A stretch of 64,000 nt of DNA from Platanthera guangdongensis (taxonomy: Eukaryota; Streptophyta; Magnoliopsida; Asparagales; Orchidaceae). The translations under genes and the position numbers were made by a program. Every line of letters begins with the position of its first letter. Position 1 is the first letter of the stretch. Positions 1 to 9,539 of this stretch are shown here, piece after piece. Location: contig CM077162.1 in assembly GCA_039583875.1 (NCBI GenBank), positions 57,625,675-57,689,674 of the forward strand, given 5' to 3'. The notes under the pieces were generated by a model, which was given only the letters and a program-made list of their open reading frames with translations, was not told where the DNA came from and ran no database searches.

Positions 1-9
1 TTGGAGGCT

Positions 10-570
10 GTGTCGACACTCAGCAATTTTCAACAGAGTCTAAGTATATGTGTCGACATAATGAAGAATGTGTCGACACACAGCAGAAGACTCAATACAT
101 GAAGAAAGTGTCGACACAAGGAGGCTGTGTCGACACTCAGCAAAGTTCAACAAAATTCTAAGTACAAGTGTCGACACAAAGGAGATGTGTCGACACTCAG
201 CCAAAGTCTCAACAGAAGAAGAATGTGTCGACACAAGGAGCTGTGTCGACACTCAGCAAGTATCAACACAGTAGGCATGTGTCGACATCAAGAAGATGTG
301 TCGACACTGAACAAGTTCAACATAAGAAGATGTGTCGACACAAAGGAGTAGTGTCGACACTTAGCAGAATTCAACTAAGTACTGAAGAACAAGGTGTTGT
401 GTCGACACACAATATCAGTGTCGACACATATTGAAGAAGCTGTGTCAAGAAGTAAAATCTACAACACAAGGAGTTGTGTCGACACCTTGAAGGGAAGTGT
501 CGACACTTAGTCTACTTGTGTCGACACTTAGTCTATAAGTGTCGACACTTAAAGACAGACTGTCTCGACA
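10..570 (+). repeat. GTGTCGACAC palindrome array in A' LTR
   Basis: The perfect 10-bp palindrome GTGTCGACAC (core SalI site GTCGAC) recurs every 15-40 bp, with one-base variants, in a loosely conserved context such as AAGGAG, CTCAGCA or TTAGCAGA. The array lies upstream of the TATA box at 705, in the U3 part of the LTR. Because the motif is palindromic, it produces overlapping open frames on both strands rich in Cys-Arg-His or Val-Ser-Thr; these are not genes. Confidence 0.95.
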
Positions 571-704
571 CTTTCAGACAGTTATAGATATTTCAAGAAG
601 TGACTGGATGACATGACAGCTGTCATTCCAGCCGGTCTACTACAACTGTCAGAGTTGTCAGAGAGCTGTTAGGAACCGGATCAGCCGGTCACCATGAAGA
701 AGGC

Positions 705-714
705 CTATAAATAG
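705..714 (+). promoter_or_regulatory. TATA box of A' LTR
   Basis: CTATAAATAG sits inside the short inverted repeat GCCTATAAATAGGC, downstream of the palindrome array. The same box occurs at 30830-30840 and 40512-40521 in the two LTRs of element A, and it probably sets the start of the genomic RNA. Confidence 0.75.
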
Positions 715-1544
715 GCTTATTCTGTCAACAGAAGAAGATGATTGAAGACAGTTTAACACCATTCAATTGAAGTGATCAAAAGATCTTAGAAGTTGGAGAG
801 AGAGAGCTCCTTCCAAGAAGACAGCTGTTGGAACCAGGCTGTGAAGAAGGTTTCAGAGTGAGATCTGAAACTTAAGTTGCAGAGATTGAGGATCTGCTGC
901 ATAGAGAATCAACCCTATTGTGTTCTACATTCAAGAAGCTTTGAAGAAAGCCAAGTGAGGTTGATCTCAGCAGAGTTCTTTCAAGAACTCATCAAGAACC
1001 TGTCAAATCTTCTCTCTTATTCAAAGTTGTAGGTATATACATTGTATTCTTAATTTCTTGTAGGATCCTTAGGGATCTGAGTTGTAAGCCTGTAATTATA
1101 AAGGCTGAGTGGTAGGGCCTGTGTGCCTGAGTGTAGGAGATCTATTTCTCTGAGTGTAGGCCTATTGTGGCTGAGTGTAGGCCTTGTTGAAGGCTGAGTG
1201 TAGGTCTTTGTGAAGACTTAGTTGTAGGGCCTTGGGACTGAGCTGTAGGAACCATTTGGGGTTCTAAGTGTAAGATCTGAGGATCTGAGGTATAGTGGAG
1301 GAGTTTGGCTGAATCTAGTACACTACTAGATAGGCGAAGGGGGAAAGTGGATATACCCAAACCTTGGGGAACCACTATAAACCTGTGTGTTCACTGTGTG
1401 CATGTTTATTCTGTGATTGCTGATTGATTGCTGTGAAGAATTAGTTATAAATCTGTGATATAATCTGCCTAAAAGTTTAAAAAGATTAAGTCACCTATTC
1501 ACCCCCCCCCCCCCTCTAGGTGATTAGGTACAATTTCTTTCACA

Positions 1545-1955
1545 TGCCAGTTCCTTGGTATGAGACTTGTCTCCTGGTTTTGTAAAAAGCAGACATTTCT
1601 GTCTACATCAACTACAGAAGCAGAATACATGGCTGCTGGGAGTTGCTGTTCACAAATGCTATGGATACAAAACCAACTCTTAGATTATGGTGTCAACTTA
1701 AATAATTCAACTTTATTTTGTGATAATACTAGTGCTATTGCTATAGCACATAATCCAGTTCACCATTCTAGGACTAAACATATTGAAATAAGACATCATT
1801 TCATTAAAGATAATATGGACAAAAAGAAAATTAACTTGATCCATATTCCTACTGATCTACAGAGAGCAGACATTTTCACCAAGCCATTGGATGAGAAAAC
1901 CCATATGTTCTTTATAAATCAACTAGGAATGATTGATGGAGAAGAGTTAACCTAG
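1545..1955 (+). pseudogene. copia RNase H, C-terminal fragment (B')
   Basis: This is the last ~135 residues of a Ty1-copia Pol polyprotein: the end of RNase H and the Pol C-terminus. RNase H removes the RNA strand of the cDNA hybrid during reverse transcription in the cytoplasmic particle. Visible landmarks are QFLGMRLVSW at the start, STTEAEYMAA (the region with the catalytic Glu), CDNTSAIAIA, HHSRTKHIEIRHHF and ADIFTKPLDE near the end. It is open to a TAG at 1953-1955 but lacks everything upstream, because A' cut the gene at 1542/1543. It differs from the same region of B (46709-47122) by a handful of substitutions. Confidence 0.93.
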
Positions 1956-2226
1956 TTTCTGTCTGCATTCAACGAATTTTCCAGAGTTCGTCGAACGGAG
2001 TTCGACAAATCAGGGAAAGTTTGAGAGATTCTCGTCGAATGGAGATCGATGAATTCTCTATGTGAGGGAACAATTTTCGTCGACCAGAGATCGACGAACT
2101 TTGCTTCAGAAGACATTTCATCGAACGGAGTTCGACGAACTGTTTTCGATTCTTTTGGATGAGATCGACGAATTATCTGTCTATAATTTATTTCGTTGAG
2201 CTCAGTTCGAAGAATTTTTCTTTTTC
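1956..2226 (+). repeat. TCGACGAA inverted-pair array between pol and ORF3 (B')
   Basis: This non-coding spacer contains repeated pairs of TTCGTCGAA and TTCGACGAA separated by about 5 bp (for example the CGGAG spacer), giving near-perfect inverted repeats with 8-9 bp arms. The same motif fills part of the LTR of this family (4876-5650). An equivalent spacer occurs in B at 47123-47400. Confidence 0.9.
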
Positions 2227-2324
2227 GTGGAACTGAGTTTGTCGATTCATATTTTGAAAATCCTATATCTAGGTTTTCTTCGACCTCCGTCCCGCGCTTT
2301 TAGTTCCTTTGCTCTTGATCGTCG

Positions 2325-2348
2325 TTTCTCTCTGTATTTTTCTTGCAG
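2325..2348 (+). promoter_or_regulatory. 3' splice-site-like sequence before ORF3 (B')
   Basis: A pyrimidine-rich run (TTTCTCTCTGTATTTTTC) ends in TTGCAG eight bases before the ORF3 ATG at 2356. The same arrangement is present in B at 47492-47516. This looks like a plant splice acceptor and would fit expression of ORF3 from a spliced mRNA, but no transcript evidence is available here. Confidence 0.45.
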
Positions 2349-2355
2349 GACATCA

Positions 2356-4511
2356 ATGGCGATTCCCTCAGGTGCTTTGGTTGCAATGAAGTTTGACACT
2401 GGTTTCGACATGGACTTTGAGTATAGCATCAGATACTCCAAACTTCTGAGAGTACAAGGGCTGTAAAGGCCGCTCCCCACCATGTTGAAGAGGTTCCTCC
2501 ATCTCAACCATCTCTTCCAGCACCACTTCCTCCAAAGAAGCCTCCCCATGTACCTACCCCTCCTTCATCTCCACCACTTGACCTGACAAACATTCCATCT
2601 CCACCTCCATCTTCCCCTCTGCAAGTTCATCAACAACTCACTCCTCCAGATTCCACTCATGAGATAATACTTCCTACACCTCCTCAGTCTCCTCTTCCCC
2701 CACATCTATCCACCATCCCATCTTATCATATACCATCAGATACAATCATGCAAGATGCCCCCACTCCATCTGTTATTCCTCCTCCCATTCCATCCCCTTC
2801 CCCTTCCCTATTTGATCCATCCACCCTCATTTCTTTGCTCTCTCCTCTCATCCAATCTTTGATCCAAGAGGCCATTACACCTCTTGTGACCTCCATTAAT
2901 TCCTTATCTACCCAGCTCTCTCTTCTATCTTCTGTCCCCTCTTCATCTAGGGGCCTGGCTCTCGGAATCCCTGAACCCAGGAAGGGGGAGTTGCTCAGTG
3001 ATGAAGTTGCAGCAGATGCAGATACAGCAGCAGCAGCAGCAATAGTCACAGCAGTTCCCTCTCCAACAGATTCAGATTCAGCTGAGGATATAACAATTTT
3101 GACAGACTTTGATGCTGAGATGTTTGAGTTAATTCAATTTATGGATACTGACATTGACTTGGATGAGTCAGTTGCTCAAATAACTCCTGTTGGTGATTTA
3201 TATTTAAATCGCACAGTGAATTTATCAGTTTTGTTGATAAGTTTTGATACTGTACATATGCAATTCCCTCCAGCAGGTTTATCTAAGCCATATTTGGCCA
3301 TGGTACCATATACCTCTCCAGCTAGTCCAGCAGTTGCCAAGCAACTCTGTGACAATTTTGCACTCTCTGCCTCCAGCTCAAAAGTCATTCCAGAAGATAC
3401 ATCAGTGCCAGTTTCAGCACCAGATTTTATTATGGATGACTCTCCAATGCCTACTCTAGATGAGCTTATTCAGGCAGACATTGAAGAAGAGAATAAGGTA
3501 GTAGCTGATAGCTCTGTCTTTTTTGTTTCTGAATCTTGTACAGATAATTCTTCTCTTGTTGCTGATACCCCTATTCCTGAACCTTCTGCCTCTCCTCCAG
3601 CAAAGGTTGTTGTTTCTGATAAAGCTTTAAAAGCTTTGGATGCTTTGTATGAAACCCCTCAGGATTCAGAATCTGATGATGATGATAATGTTTCTGATGA
3701 GGATGCAGCTAGTAAGAAAAAGAGACTGTTGGCAAAGAAGAGAAAGGCTGCTCCTCCTCCAGCTCCCAAGCCAAATCCCAATGCAGACACTCCCAACTAT
3801 ATTCTGCACAATGTGACTCCATATAAGGGAATTCCAGCATGGATGTGGCTCTCCAAAAACCAGCAGAAAGATAGAAAGAGAAGCAGGAGATACTCCCCTC
3901 CTCCAGTGCACAGATACAAGAAGGATCCTCCTCCTCCTCCTCCAGCAGCTGGTGCCAGTGGCTCTAGCTCCCAGAGATCTGCCCCAATGCAAACTTATCA
4001 GAGACAGTCAGGGAGATCTTCTGGAAGCAGCCAGTAGAGGCCATCCTCCTCAGGAAGTCAACAGCATAAGCAGCAGCAGTAGCAACAAAGTTCTGAAGTA
4101 CATAAAGCTGAAAGCCCAAAAAGACGTCTCTCTCCTCCAATTCCTTTTGAAGATCTAGAGACTGCTAATACTGCAAGAATGGCTAGGTACCAAGAGCTGA
4201 TTGGTCTATCATTGATAAATAAAGCCAAAGCAGAAGGAAAAGATATCTCTGGTCTTTCAACAATGTCAAAGTATAGAAAGGAAGAGCTGAAAAGATTTGA
4301 CAAAGGCAACAAACTATTTAATGTTGATGACTATATGAAATTACATCCAGAAGCAGTTGTCCCCAGGGCAACATCATGTAAAATTATTGGGGCAGCTGAT
4401 ATGATCATGATAGTGGCTCAAGCTAAAGATCCTAATAGAGAAATAATTTTCAAGAAGTCAGGAGAAAAGAAAGCAGAAGACAAACCCCAGCAGAAGAAGC
4501 CAAAGAAGTAA
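2356..4511 (+). pseudogene. Sirevirus third ORF (accessory protein), deleted and interrupted
   Basis: The ORF begins MAIPSGALVAMKF. At about 2424 it jumps, through ~14 bp of unrelated filler, to the region matching B near 48256, losing ~660 bp and changing frame. After that it is open in one frame to the TAA at 4509-4511 except for TAG codons at 4035 and 4080, both of which look like CAG to TAG changes. The surviving part has a Pro/Ser/Thr-rich segment, an acidic Asp/Glu stretch near 3670-3710, a basic RKRSRRYSPPPVHRY segment near 3870-3920, a Gln/Ser-rich stretch, and a conserved Lys-rich C-terminus from MARYQELIGLSLINKAKAEG. No signal peptide or membrane segment is visible. The function is unknown; Sireviruses often carry an extra ORF here, sometimes called envelope-like. 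Confidence 0.8.
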
Positions 4512-4678
4512 TTTTCTTGTTGATTCATTTCTATCTGTTATTTATTTTTAAACTATGCTATCTGTTAAGCAAAGTTGTTTGTATATATATATCTGTTGCA
4601 TGTATTATAATTTTCTGCCAGATATATCTCTACTCTTGCTTAGTTTTTCTGTTTTGAGTCTCTGTTAGTGACCTCACC

Positions 4679-4693
4679 CAAATAGGGGGAGAT
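4679..4693 (+). other. polypurine tract of B'
   Basis: CAAATAGGGGGAGAT lies immediately before the LTR start TGTTGGATCC at 4694. This is the RNase H-resistant primer for plus-strand synthesis. Confidence 0.9.
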
Positions 4694-4875
4694 TGTTGGA
4701 TCCCTAGTTGATTTGGGCTAGGTTCACTGACTTAGGATGTGACCCATCATGTATAGCCAGGGTCAATTTGTGTCCTAGAGTCTAGGTTACGTCCTTAGGC
4801 TTAACTCCAGTTGGACCAGCTTTCAACAAGACCCTCAGAGACTCCAGACTCACAAGTTTTCAAGACTAAGTAAAG

Positions 4876-5650
4876 TGAGTTCGACGTTCATCGAACTCAG
4901 CTCGACGAAAGGAGTTCTGCGCTCGACAATCGTGAGACAATTCTTTGTGCTGAGCTCGACGATCTATGTTCTCTATTCGACGAAATCTCAGTTTCTACAT
5001 CAGGCCAAAGTCAGGATAACTTCAAACTTTTCTAAGTCCAACTTCATGCTTCGGTCGACGAATTATATTCGAAGCTCGACGAACTTGGACCTCAAGTTCA
5101 CAGCTTCTCAGGTCGACGAAGTCAGATTCTCAGGTCGACAAATGCTAAACTCTACTCGATGATTTCTGGACTCAGAGAATCTGTGTCGACACTCAGGGTT
5201 TGTGTCGACACCAGACGATTTGTGTCGACACCAGGATTTCAGTCGACACCAGCATATGTCGACACCAGGATTTCAGTCGACACCAGCTTATGTCGACACC
5301 AGGATTTCAGTCGACACCAGCTTATGTCGACACCAGGATTTCAGTCGACACCAGATTATGTCGACACCACAGTATTTGTGTCGACACCAAGATCAATCTG
5401 TCGACACCAACTTTTGTCGACACAGCATTTCAGCAGATGTAGGATATTTTGTCTAAGTCCAGAACTTTTCTCAGGTCGACGAATTTGATTCTCAGCTCGA
5501 TGAATGAAGACTGTCTATCAGATGAATGAATATTGTCTGGTCGACGAACTCTATCAAGCTCAGCTCGACGAACTCTAGCTCAGCTCGATGAACACAAGTT
5601 CAGCTCAACGAAATGTGTTCTTTGTTCGACGAATCCAGATTAGGTTTTCT
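4876..5650 (+). repeat. mixed palindrome array in B' LTR
   Basis: TCGACGA(A) and its reverse complement recur at 4876-5165 and 5465-5645. Between them (about 5181-5430) is a tandem block with a ~34-bp unit containing two copies of GTCGACACCAG, one preceded by TTAT and one by TTTCA. B' has more 34-bp units than either LTR of B (41700-41915 and 51010-51220), so this block changes copy number. Confidence 0.92.
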
Positions 5651-5797
5651 TCAAGGTTCCCGTCTCGTTTCTTGGCGCTGATTCCTGAACATTTAAAGCC
5701 AGATCTTCTCGGAATGTTACCGTTAGGACGTGTATTGACTATGGACGATTTCATGTCATTTTTCCATGGGAGAGTTAGGAAAGTCATTGATTGCTGA
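5641..5797 (+). other. conserved short coding-like stretch inside B LTR
   Basis: This part of the U3 region can be read as ~50 residues containing PEHLKPDLLGMLPLGRVL and FFHGRVRKVIDC before a TGA. The same frame is kept in both LTRs of B (42119-42285 and 51428-51592) with only substitutions. It follows the phrase AGGTTTTCTTC..CCCGTC, which resembles the leader just upstream of ORF3 (2270-2295 and 47440-47465). It may be a duplicated or captured gene fragment; whether it is translated is unknown. Confidence 0.4.
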
Positions 5798-6723
5798 TTC
5801 TTTCCAAGGCCGACTGTAATTACTGCTCGACATTCAAAAAGTTTGAATATTCCTGAGTCAGTAATAGATAGACAGATACACAAAAATAGAGACAGCAAGA
5901 GAACAGAATCAAGAAGTGAAAAAGTTCAAGAATTTCAATACAGCAAACAATCTGGCAGATTTTCTGAAGTTGCAGAAGAACAAACATTCTCAAATCACAA
6001 GTTCTTGACTGCAATCAACCTGACCAATGAATATTTTCAAGAAGAAGAAGAACAATCAAAATTCAATCAAGAGACTTCTTCTCTCTATTCACAGGATAAC
6101 TTCAAAGGACAATAATCAACCAATATGTCAAAGGAGTTTCTGAAATGTATTCTGGTCCAGGCATTCTAGGTATTTGAAGACCTATCACCCTAAAGCAGTG
6201 CTCCAGCCTTCCTGATACATTCAAGATCTCAGGGGGAGCAAGATGCTAACATCATTCCACTTGAATCTTCTCTCTGATTGTTGACAGAGAAGATAGCATC
6301 ACTCTCTCACCACCTCCTGTACAAAGGGTTGTCATCTCCCTTTAAAAGTGATTCCTGGTTCACAAGTCTCCTTCCAAAAGACTTGAGGTTTGGTTTTTGG
6401 GGACCTGATCAAAACCCATTGGTGCCCAGGACACCTGATCAACTCATCCCGCAGTGGATTCCTACCTAGGGTGGTAGAAGAGTGGATGTACCCATATTGG
6501 TTGGGGAACCACTATAGCTCCTTGTGTCTTCTAGTTGCTTAGTTTTTTTGTTTTCCGGTTGTGGTCTGTGATTGCTCTGTATTTAGTCAGTTGCTATGTT
6601 TACCTTTGTTTAATTGCTTCCCTGTTCACTTAGGAATACAACAAGAGTTGTAAAAAGTTTTTAGCAAGCACCATACTCTATTCACCCCCCTCTAGAGTAT
6701 ATCAGATCTAACCTGCACTTTCA

Positions 6724-7518
6724 CAAGCTTTCTTGATAACTATTATTATATGCAAATTCCATAAGCCGCAGACGCTCATCCCATGCTCCTCCGTGGTCTA
6801 GAATGTAGCACCTGATCATATCCTCTACTATCTGGTTTACCCACTCTGTCTGGCCATTGGTCTGTGGGTGGTATGCAGTAGAATACCTCAAATCTGTACC
6901 TAGACCCTCTTGCAGACTCCTCCAGAAGCGAGATGTAAAATGAGAGTATCGATCAAAAATGATGCTAACAGGCACACCATGCAATTTGATGACCTCATTC
7001 AAGTACAGCTCTGCTATCTTCTTCATCGAGTAATCTATCTTATAGGGTATGAAGTGTGCACACTTCGTCAATCGGTCCACGATCACCCAAACTGAATCAA
7101 ATCCCCTTGGAGATCTCGGTAAGCCCGTAATGAAGTCCATAGAAATACTTTCCCACTTCCAAGTCAGGATCTCCAACGGAGTCAACTTGCCACCAAGCCT
7201 TCCATGATCGGCCTTCACATGCTTGCAAGTGTGGCACTCAGCAACAAATTGGGCTATGTCCCCCTTTATCCCATACCACCAGGCGATTTGCTTCAAATCG
7301 TGGGACATCTTTGTAGATCCTGGATGGTAGGCAACACTGGATCCATGAACCTCTATACATATCATAACCCTGATGTCTCCAACAGCGGGGATGCAAAACC
7401 TGTCGCTGTACTTCAAAGTACCCGCATCATCGATAGAAAAATCCGGCAACTCCCCTCTCTCAGTCCTGAGGTATAAGTGCATAAGATCCAGATCATCCTT
7501 CTGGTGCAACCTGGTAAG
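6724..7518 (-). pseudogene. gypsy integrase, truncated by B' insertion (C)
   Basis: This DDE integrase would join element cDNA to host DNA in the nucleus. The order is a linker from RNase H, the HHCC zinc-binding region (SVAYHPGSTKM followed by AECHTCKHVK), then the core with MDFITGLPRS (first Asp), VSIIFDRYSHF (second Asp; the family usually has DRD here, so Tyr is a change) and NGQTEWVNQ (the Glu). It stops after AYNNSYQESL, where the B' LTR supplies a chance TGA. An in-frame TAA at 7519-7521 separates it from the upstream RNase H, although the frame is continuous across that stop. Confidence 0.92.
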
Positions 7519-8896
7519 TTAAATCCAAGATGGCTCTGCCACTGCAAAACTGCTCTGCATGTCACAACATCCCATTGAGATATCCATCAGGAGGAACTCT
7601 TCTACTAAATGATTGGCGGAGAGATTAAAGATCTTCCCCATCTTCCGGCTCAGGGCGTCGGCCACCACATTGGCCTTATCCGGATGATACTGGATCTCCA
7701 CATCGTAATCAGCCACATACTCTATCCACCGCCGCTGGCGCATATTCAACTCCTTCTGTGTGAACATGTACTTTATACTTTTTTGATCTGTGAAGATCTT
7801 GCACTGGGCACCATAAAGTAGATGCCTCCACATCTTTAGCGCATAAATCACCGCTGGAAATTTAAGGTCATGCGTAGGGTAATTTCTCTCATGAGTCTTT
7901 AATTGCCTTGACCCATACGCAATCACTTTTCTTGCCTGCATCAACACGCAACCAAGACCAACATGCGAAGCATCCACGTACACATCATACTTCACACCCT
8001 TAGTAGGTAGGGTCAGAACGGGAGCAGTGCACAATCTGTTCTTTAGTTCCAGGAAGGCTTCTTCACATTTCTCGCTCCAAACAAAGGCCGTGTTGTTCTG
8101 ATTCAACCTGGTCAAAGGTACAGCCGGGGTGGAGAAACCCTCCACGAACCTCTGGTAGTAGCTGGCCAACCCTAGGAAGCTTCTAATCTCCTTGGGCGTG
8201 CCTGGCCTGCCCCAATCCATCACTGCTGTGATCTTTTCCGGGTCAACCAAGATACCATCCTTATTCACCACGTGGCCCAGAAACGAGAACTGAGGCAACC
8301 AAAATTCACACTTGCTCAGCTTGGCGAATAACTTGTGGTCCCTTAACACCGATAGAACCAAGTGCAGATGCTGCTCATGCTCCTCAGCACTACGAGAGTA
8401 GATCAACACATCATCGATGAATACCACAACGAACTTGTCTAGAATATCCTTGAATACCCGGTTTATCATATCCATGAAAGCCGATGGTGCGTTGGTCAAA
8501 CCAAACGACATCACTAGAAACTCGAAGTGTCCATGCCTCGATCTAAACGCAGTCCATGGAATATCTTCCTCACAGATCCTGAGCTGATGATAGCCAGAAC
8601 GAAGATCGATCTTTGAAAACACCGTGCTACCACGCAACTGATCAAATAAGTCATCGATCCTCGACAGAGGGTACCTGTTCCTAGTGGTGACTTTGTTCAG
8701 CTCCCTATAATCAATGCACAGCCTCATCGACCCATCCTTCTTCTTCACAAATAGAACAGGAGCACCCCAGGGAGACGAACTCTGCCTGATAAAGCCTTTT
8801 GCCAACAACTCATCCAACTGGACTCGCAACTCCAACTCACGAGGGCCATCCGATATGGCGCCTTAGCAATAGGACACGTTCCCGATTCCAAATCAA
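7519..8896 (-). pseudogene. gypsy reverse transcriptase-RNase H (C)
   Basis: This enzyme copies element RNA into cDNA. A 438-residue open stretch (8835 down to 7519) contains [63 protein letters not shown], the catalytic FIDDVLIYS (about 8395-8430), FLGHVV and then RNase H with [24 protein letters not shown] and DALSRK. Upstream at 8836-8896 the residues [18 protein letters not shown] can be read only after small frame changes, so at least two frameshifts separate it from the protease. The internal stretch itself is intact, suggesting moderate age. Confidence 0.93.
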
Positions 8897-9480
8897 TCAA
8901 AACTCAACATCCCGATTGGGAGAAAGACCAGGAAGGTCATCAGGAAAAACATCAGAGAAACCACGTATAACAGTAATCTCCTCCAAGCACGGTACACTAA
9001 CAGCAGTCCCAACCACCGAGACTAAACAAGCAAAACAATCAGAATGAAACAGCTTCTGAGCATATACCGCAGAAATGACAGGAGAATCCTGCCACGGATC
9101 AGCATACACACTTCCAGGCTGATTGTTGTCCTTGATGAAGTCCAAGCGCTTCCCTTTGCACTGAATAACCGCATCGTACTTAGACAACCAGTCCATGCCC
9201 AGAATAACATCGAAGTCCTCTAGATCAATCATCTTCAAGTCTGCCTTTACAAGAAAGTCCCCCAACAAAACAGGGCAATCCAGAATGCCCAAATTTGGTA
9301 ACACAGATTCACCAGAAGGGAACTTGATGCGGAAGTTATCACGAAGTTTATCTAGAATCAACCGATATCACTCCACAAAAGCTCAAGCCACAAACGAGTG
9401 GGTAGAGCCGGAGTCGAACAGAACACGCGGCCAGCGGTTCTTCATCTTAAATTTCCCTATAGGAGTATATAAGCAACTAA
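8897..9480 (-). pseudogene. gypsy aspartic protease region (C)
   Basis: Retropepsins cut the polyprotein. The active-site phrase VLFDSGSTHSFVA is readable on the minus strand, with Asp-Ser-Gly at 9404-9415. It is followed by in-frame stops before the open stretch that starts near 9361 and includes FDVILGMDWLSKYDAVIQCKGKR, the typical C-terminal half of plant gypsy protease, and then the linker CLEEITVIRGFSDVFPDDLPG leading into reverse transcriptase. The stretch ends in a TGA at 8897-8899, apparently caused by a single-base deletion. Confidence 0.85.
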
Positions 9481-9539
9481 GGAACTACCAAAACAAAAAC
9501 TATAACCATTCTAGTGAATAAAACTTTCAGGCTAGGGAA

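Larger units (their letters stand above)
1..1542 (+). mobile_element. Sirevirus family A' LTR, right-hand part
   Basis: This is the 3' three quarters of a family A LTR. It aligns by eye with the LTRs of the complete element A from about 39750 to 41393, including the palindrome array, the TATA region, the U5 block and the terminal TTTCA at 1538-1542. The first ~490 bp of the LTR lie left of the window, so it cannot be decided whether this is a solo LTR or the 3' LTR of a full element. At 1543 the sequence changes abruptly into the RNase H coding region of a family B element, so A' was inserted into B'. The expected target-site duplication is catgc (1543-1547); its partner is outside the window. 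Confidence 0.9.
1543..6723 (+). mobile_element. Sirevirus B', 3' part (RNase H to 3' LTR)
   Basis: This is the 3' portion of a copia element nearly identical in layout to element B (46709-52525): the end of RNase H, a TCGACGAA-rich spacer, a third ORF, a polypurine tract and a ~2.03-kb 3' LTR ending TTTCA at 6723. The left part was separated by insertion of A' and lies outside the window. At 6724 the sequence becomes the integrase gene of a gypsy element on the opposite strand, so B' was inserted into C; the expected duplication is caagc (6724-6728). Compared with B, the third ORF has a ~660-bp internal deletion near 2424. Confidence 0.93.
4694..6723 (+). mobile_element. 3' LTR of Sirevirus B'
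   Basis: The LTR is 2030 bp, begins TGTTGGATCC and ends TTTCA. It matches the LTRs of B (29494-43218 interrupted, and 50502-52525). Its order is a short unique 5' end, a TCGACGAA array, a block of the A-type TGTCGACA motif, a second TCGACGAA block, a conserved short coding-like stretch, an A-rich segment, and the U5 block GTGGATGTACCCA...GGGGAACCACTATA (6483-6518) followed by a C run. I could not assign a TATA box. Confidence 0.92.

Noticed and set aside
40..434. Open frames encoding Cys-Arg-His/Val-Ser-Thr-rich proteins on both strands of the GTGTCGACAC arrays
   Set aside because: They arise because the palindrome has no stop in most frames; frames overlap on both strands and shift between copies of the same LTR.
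5181..5430. CRISPR-like array of short repeats with spacers
   Set aside because: Repeats are ~10-bp palindromes with variable spacing inside an LTR of a plant retrotransposon; there is no constant 28-36 bp repeat, no unique spacers and no cas genes.
8836..8900. Programmed frameshift between protease and RT of element C
   Set aside because: Two separate small frame changes plus stops elsewhere fit decay; plant gypsy elements of this type normally have one continuous pol frame.
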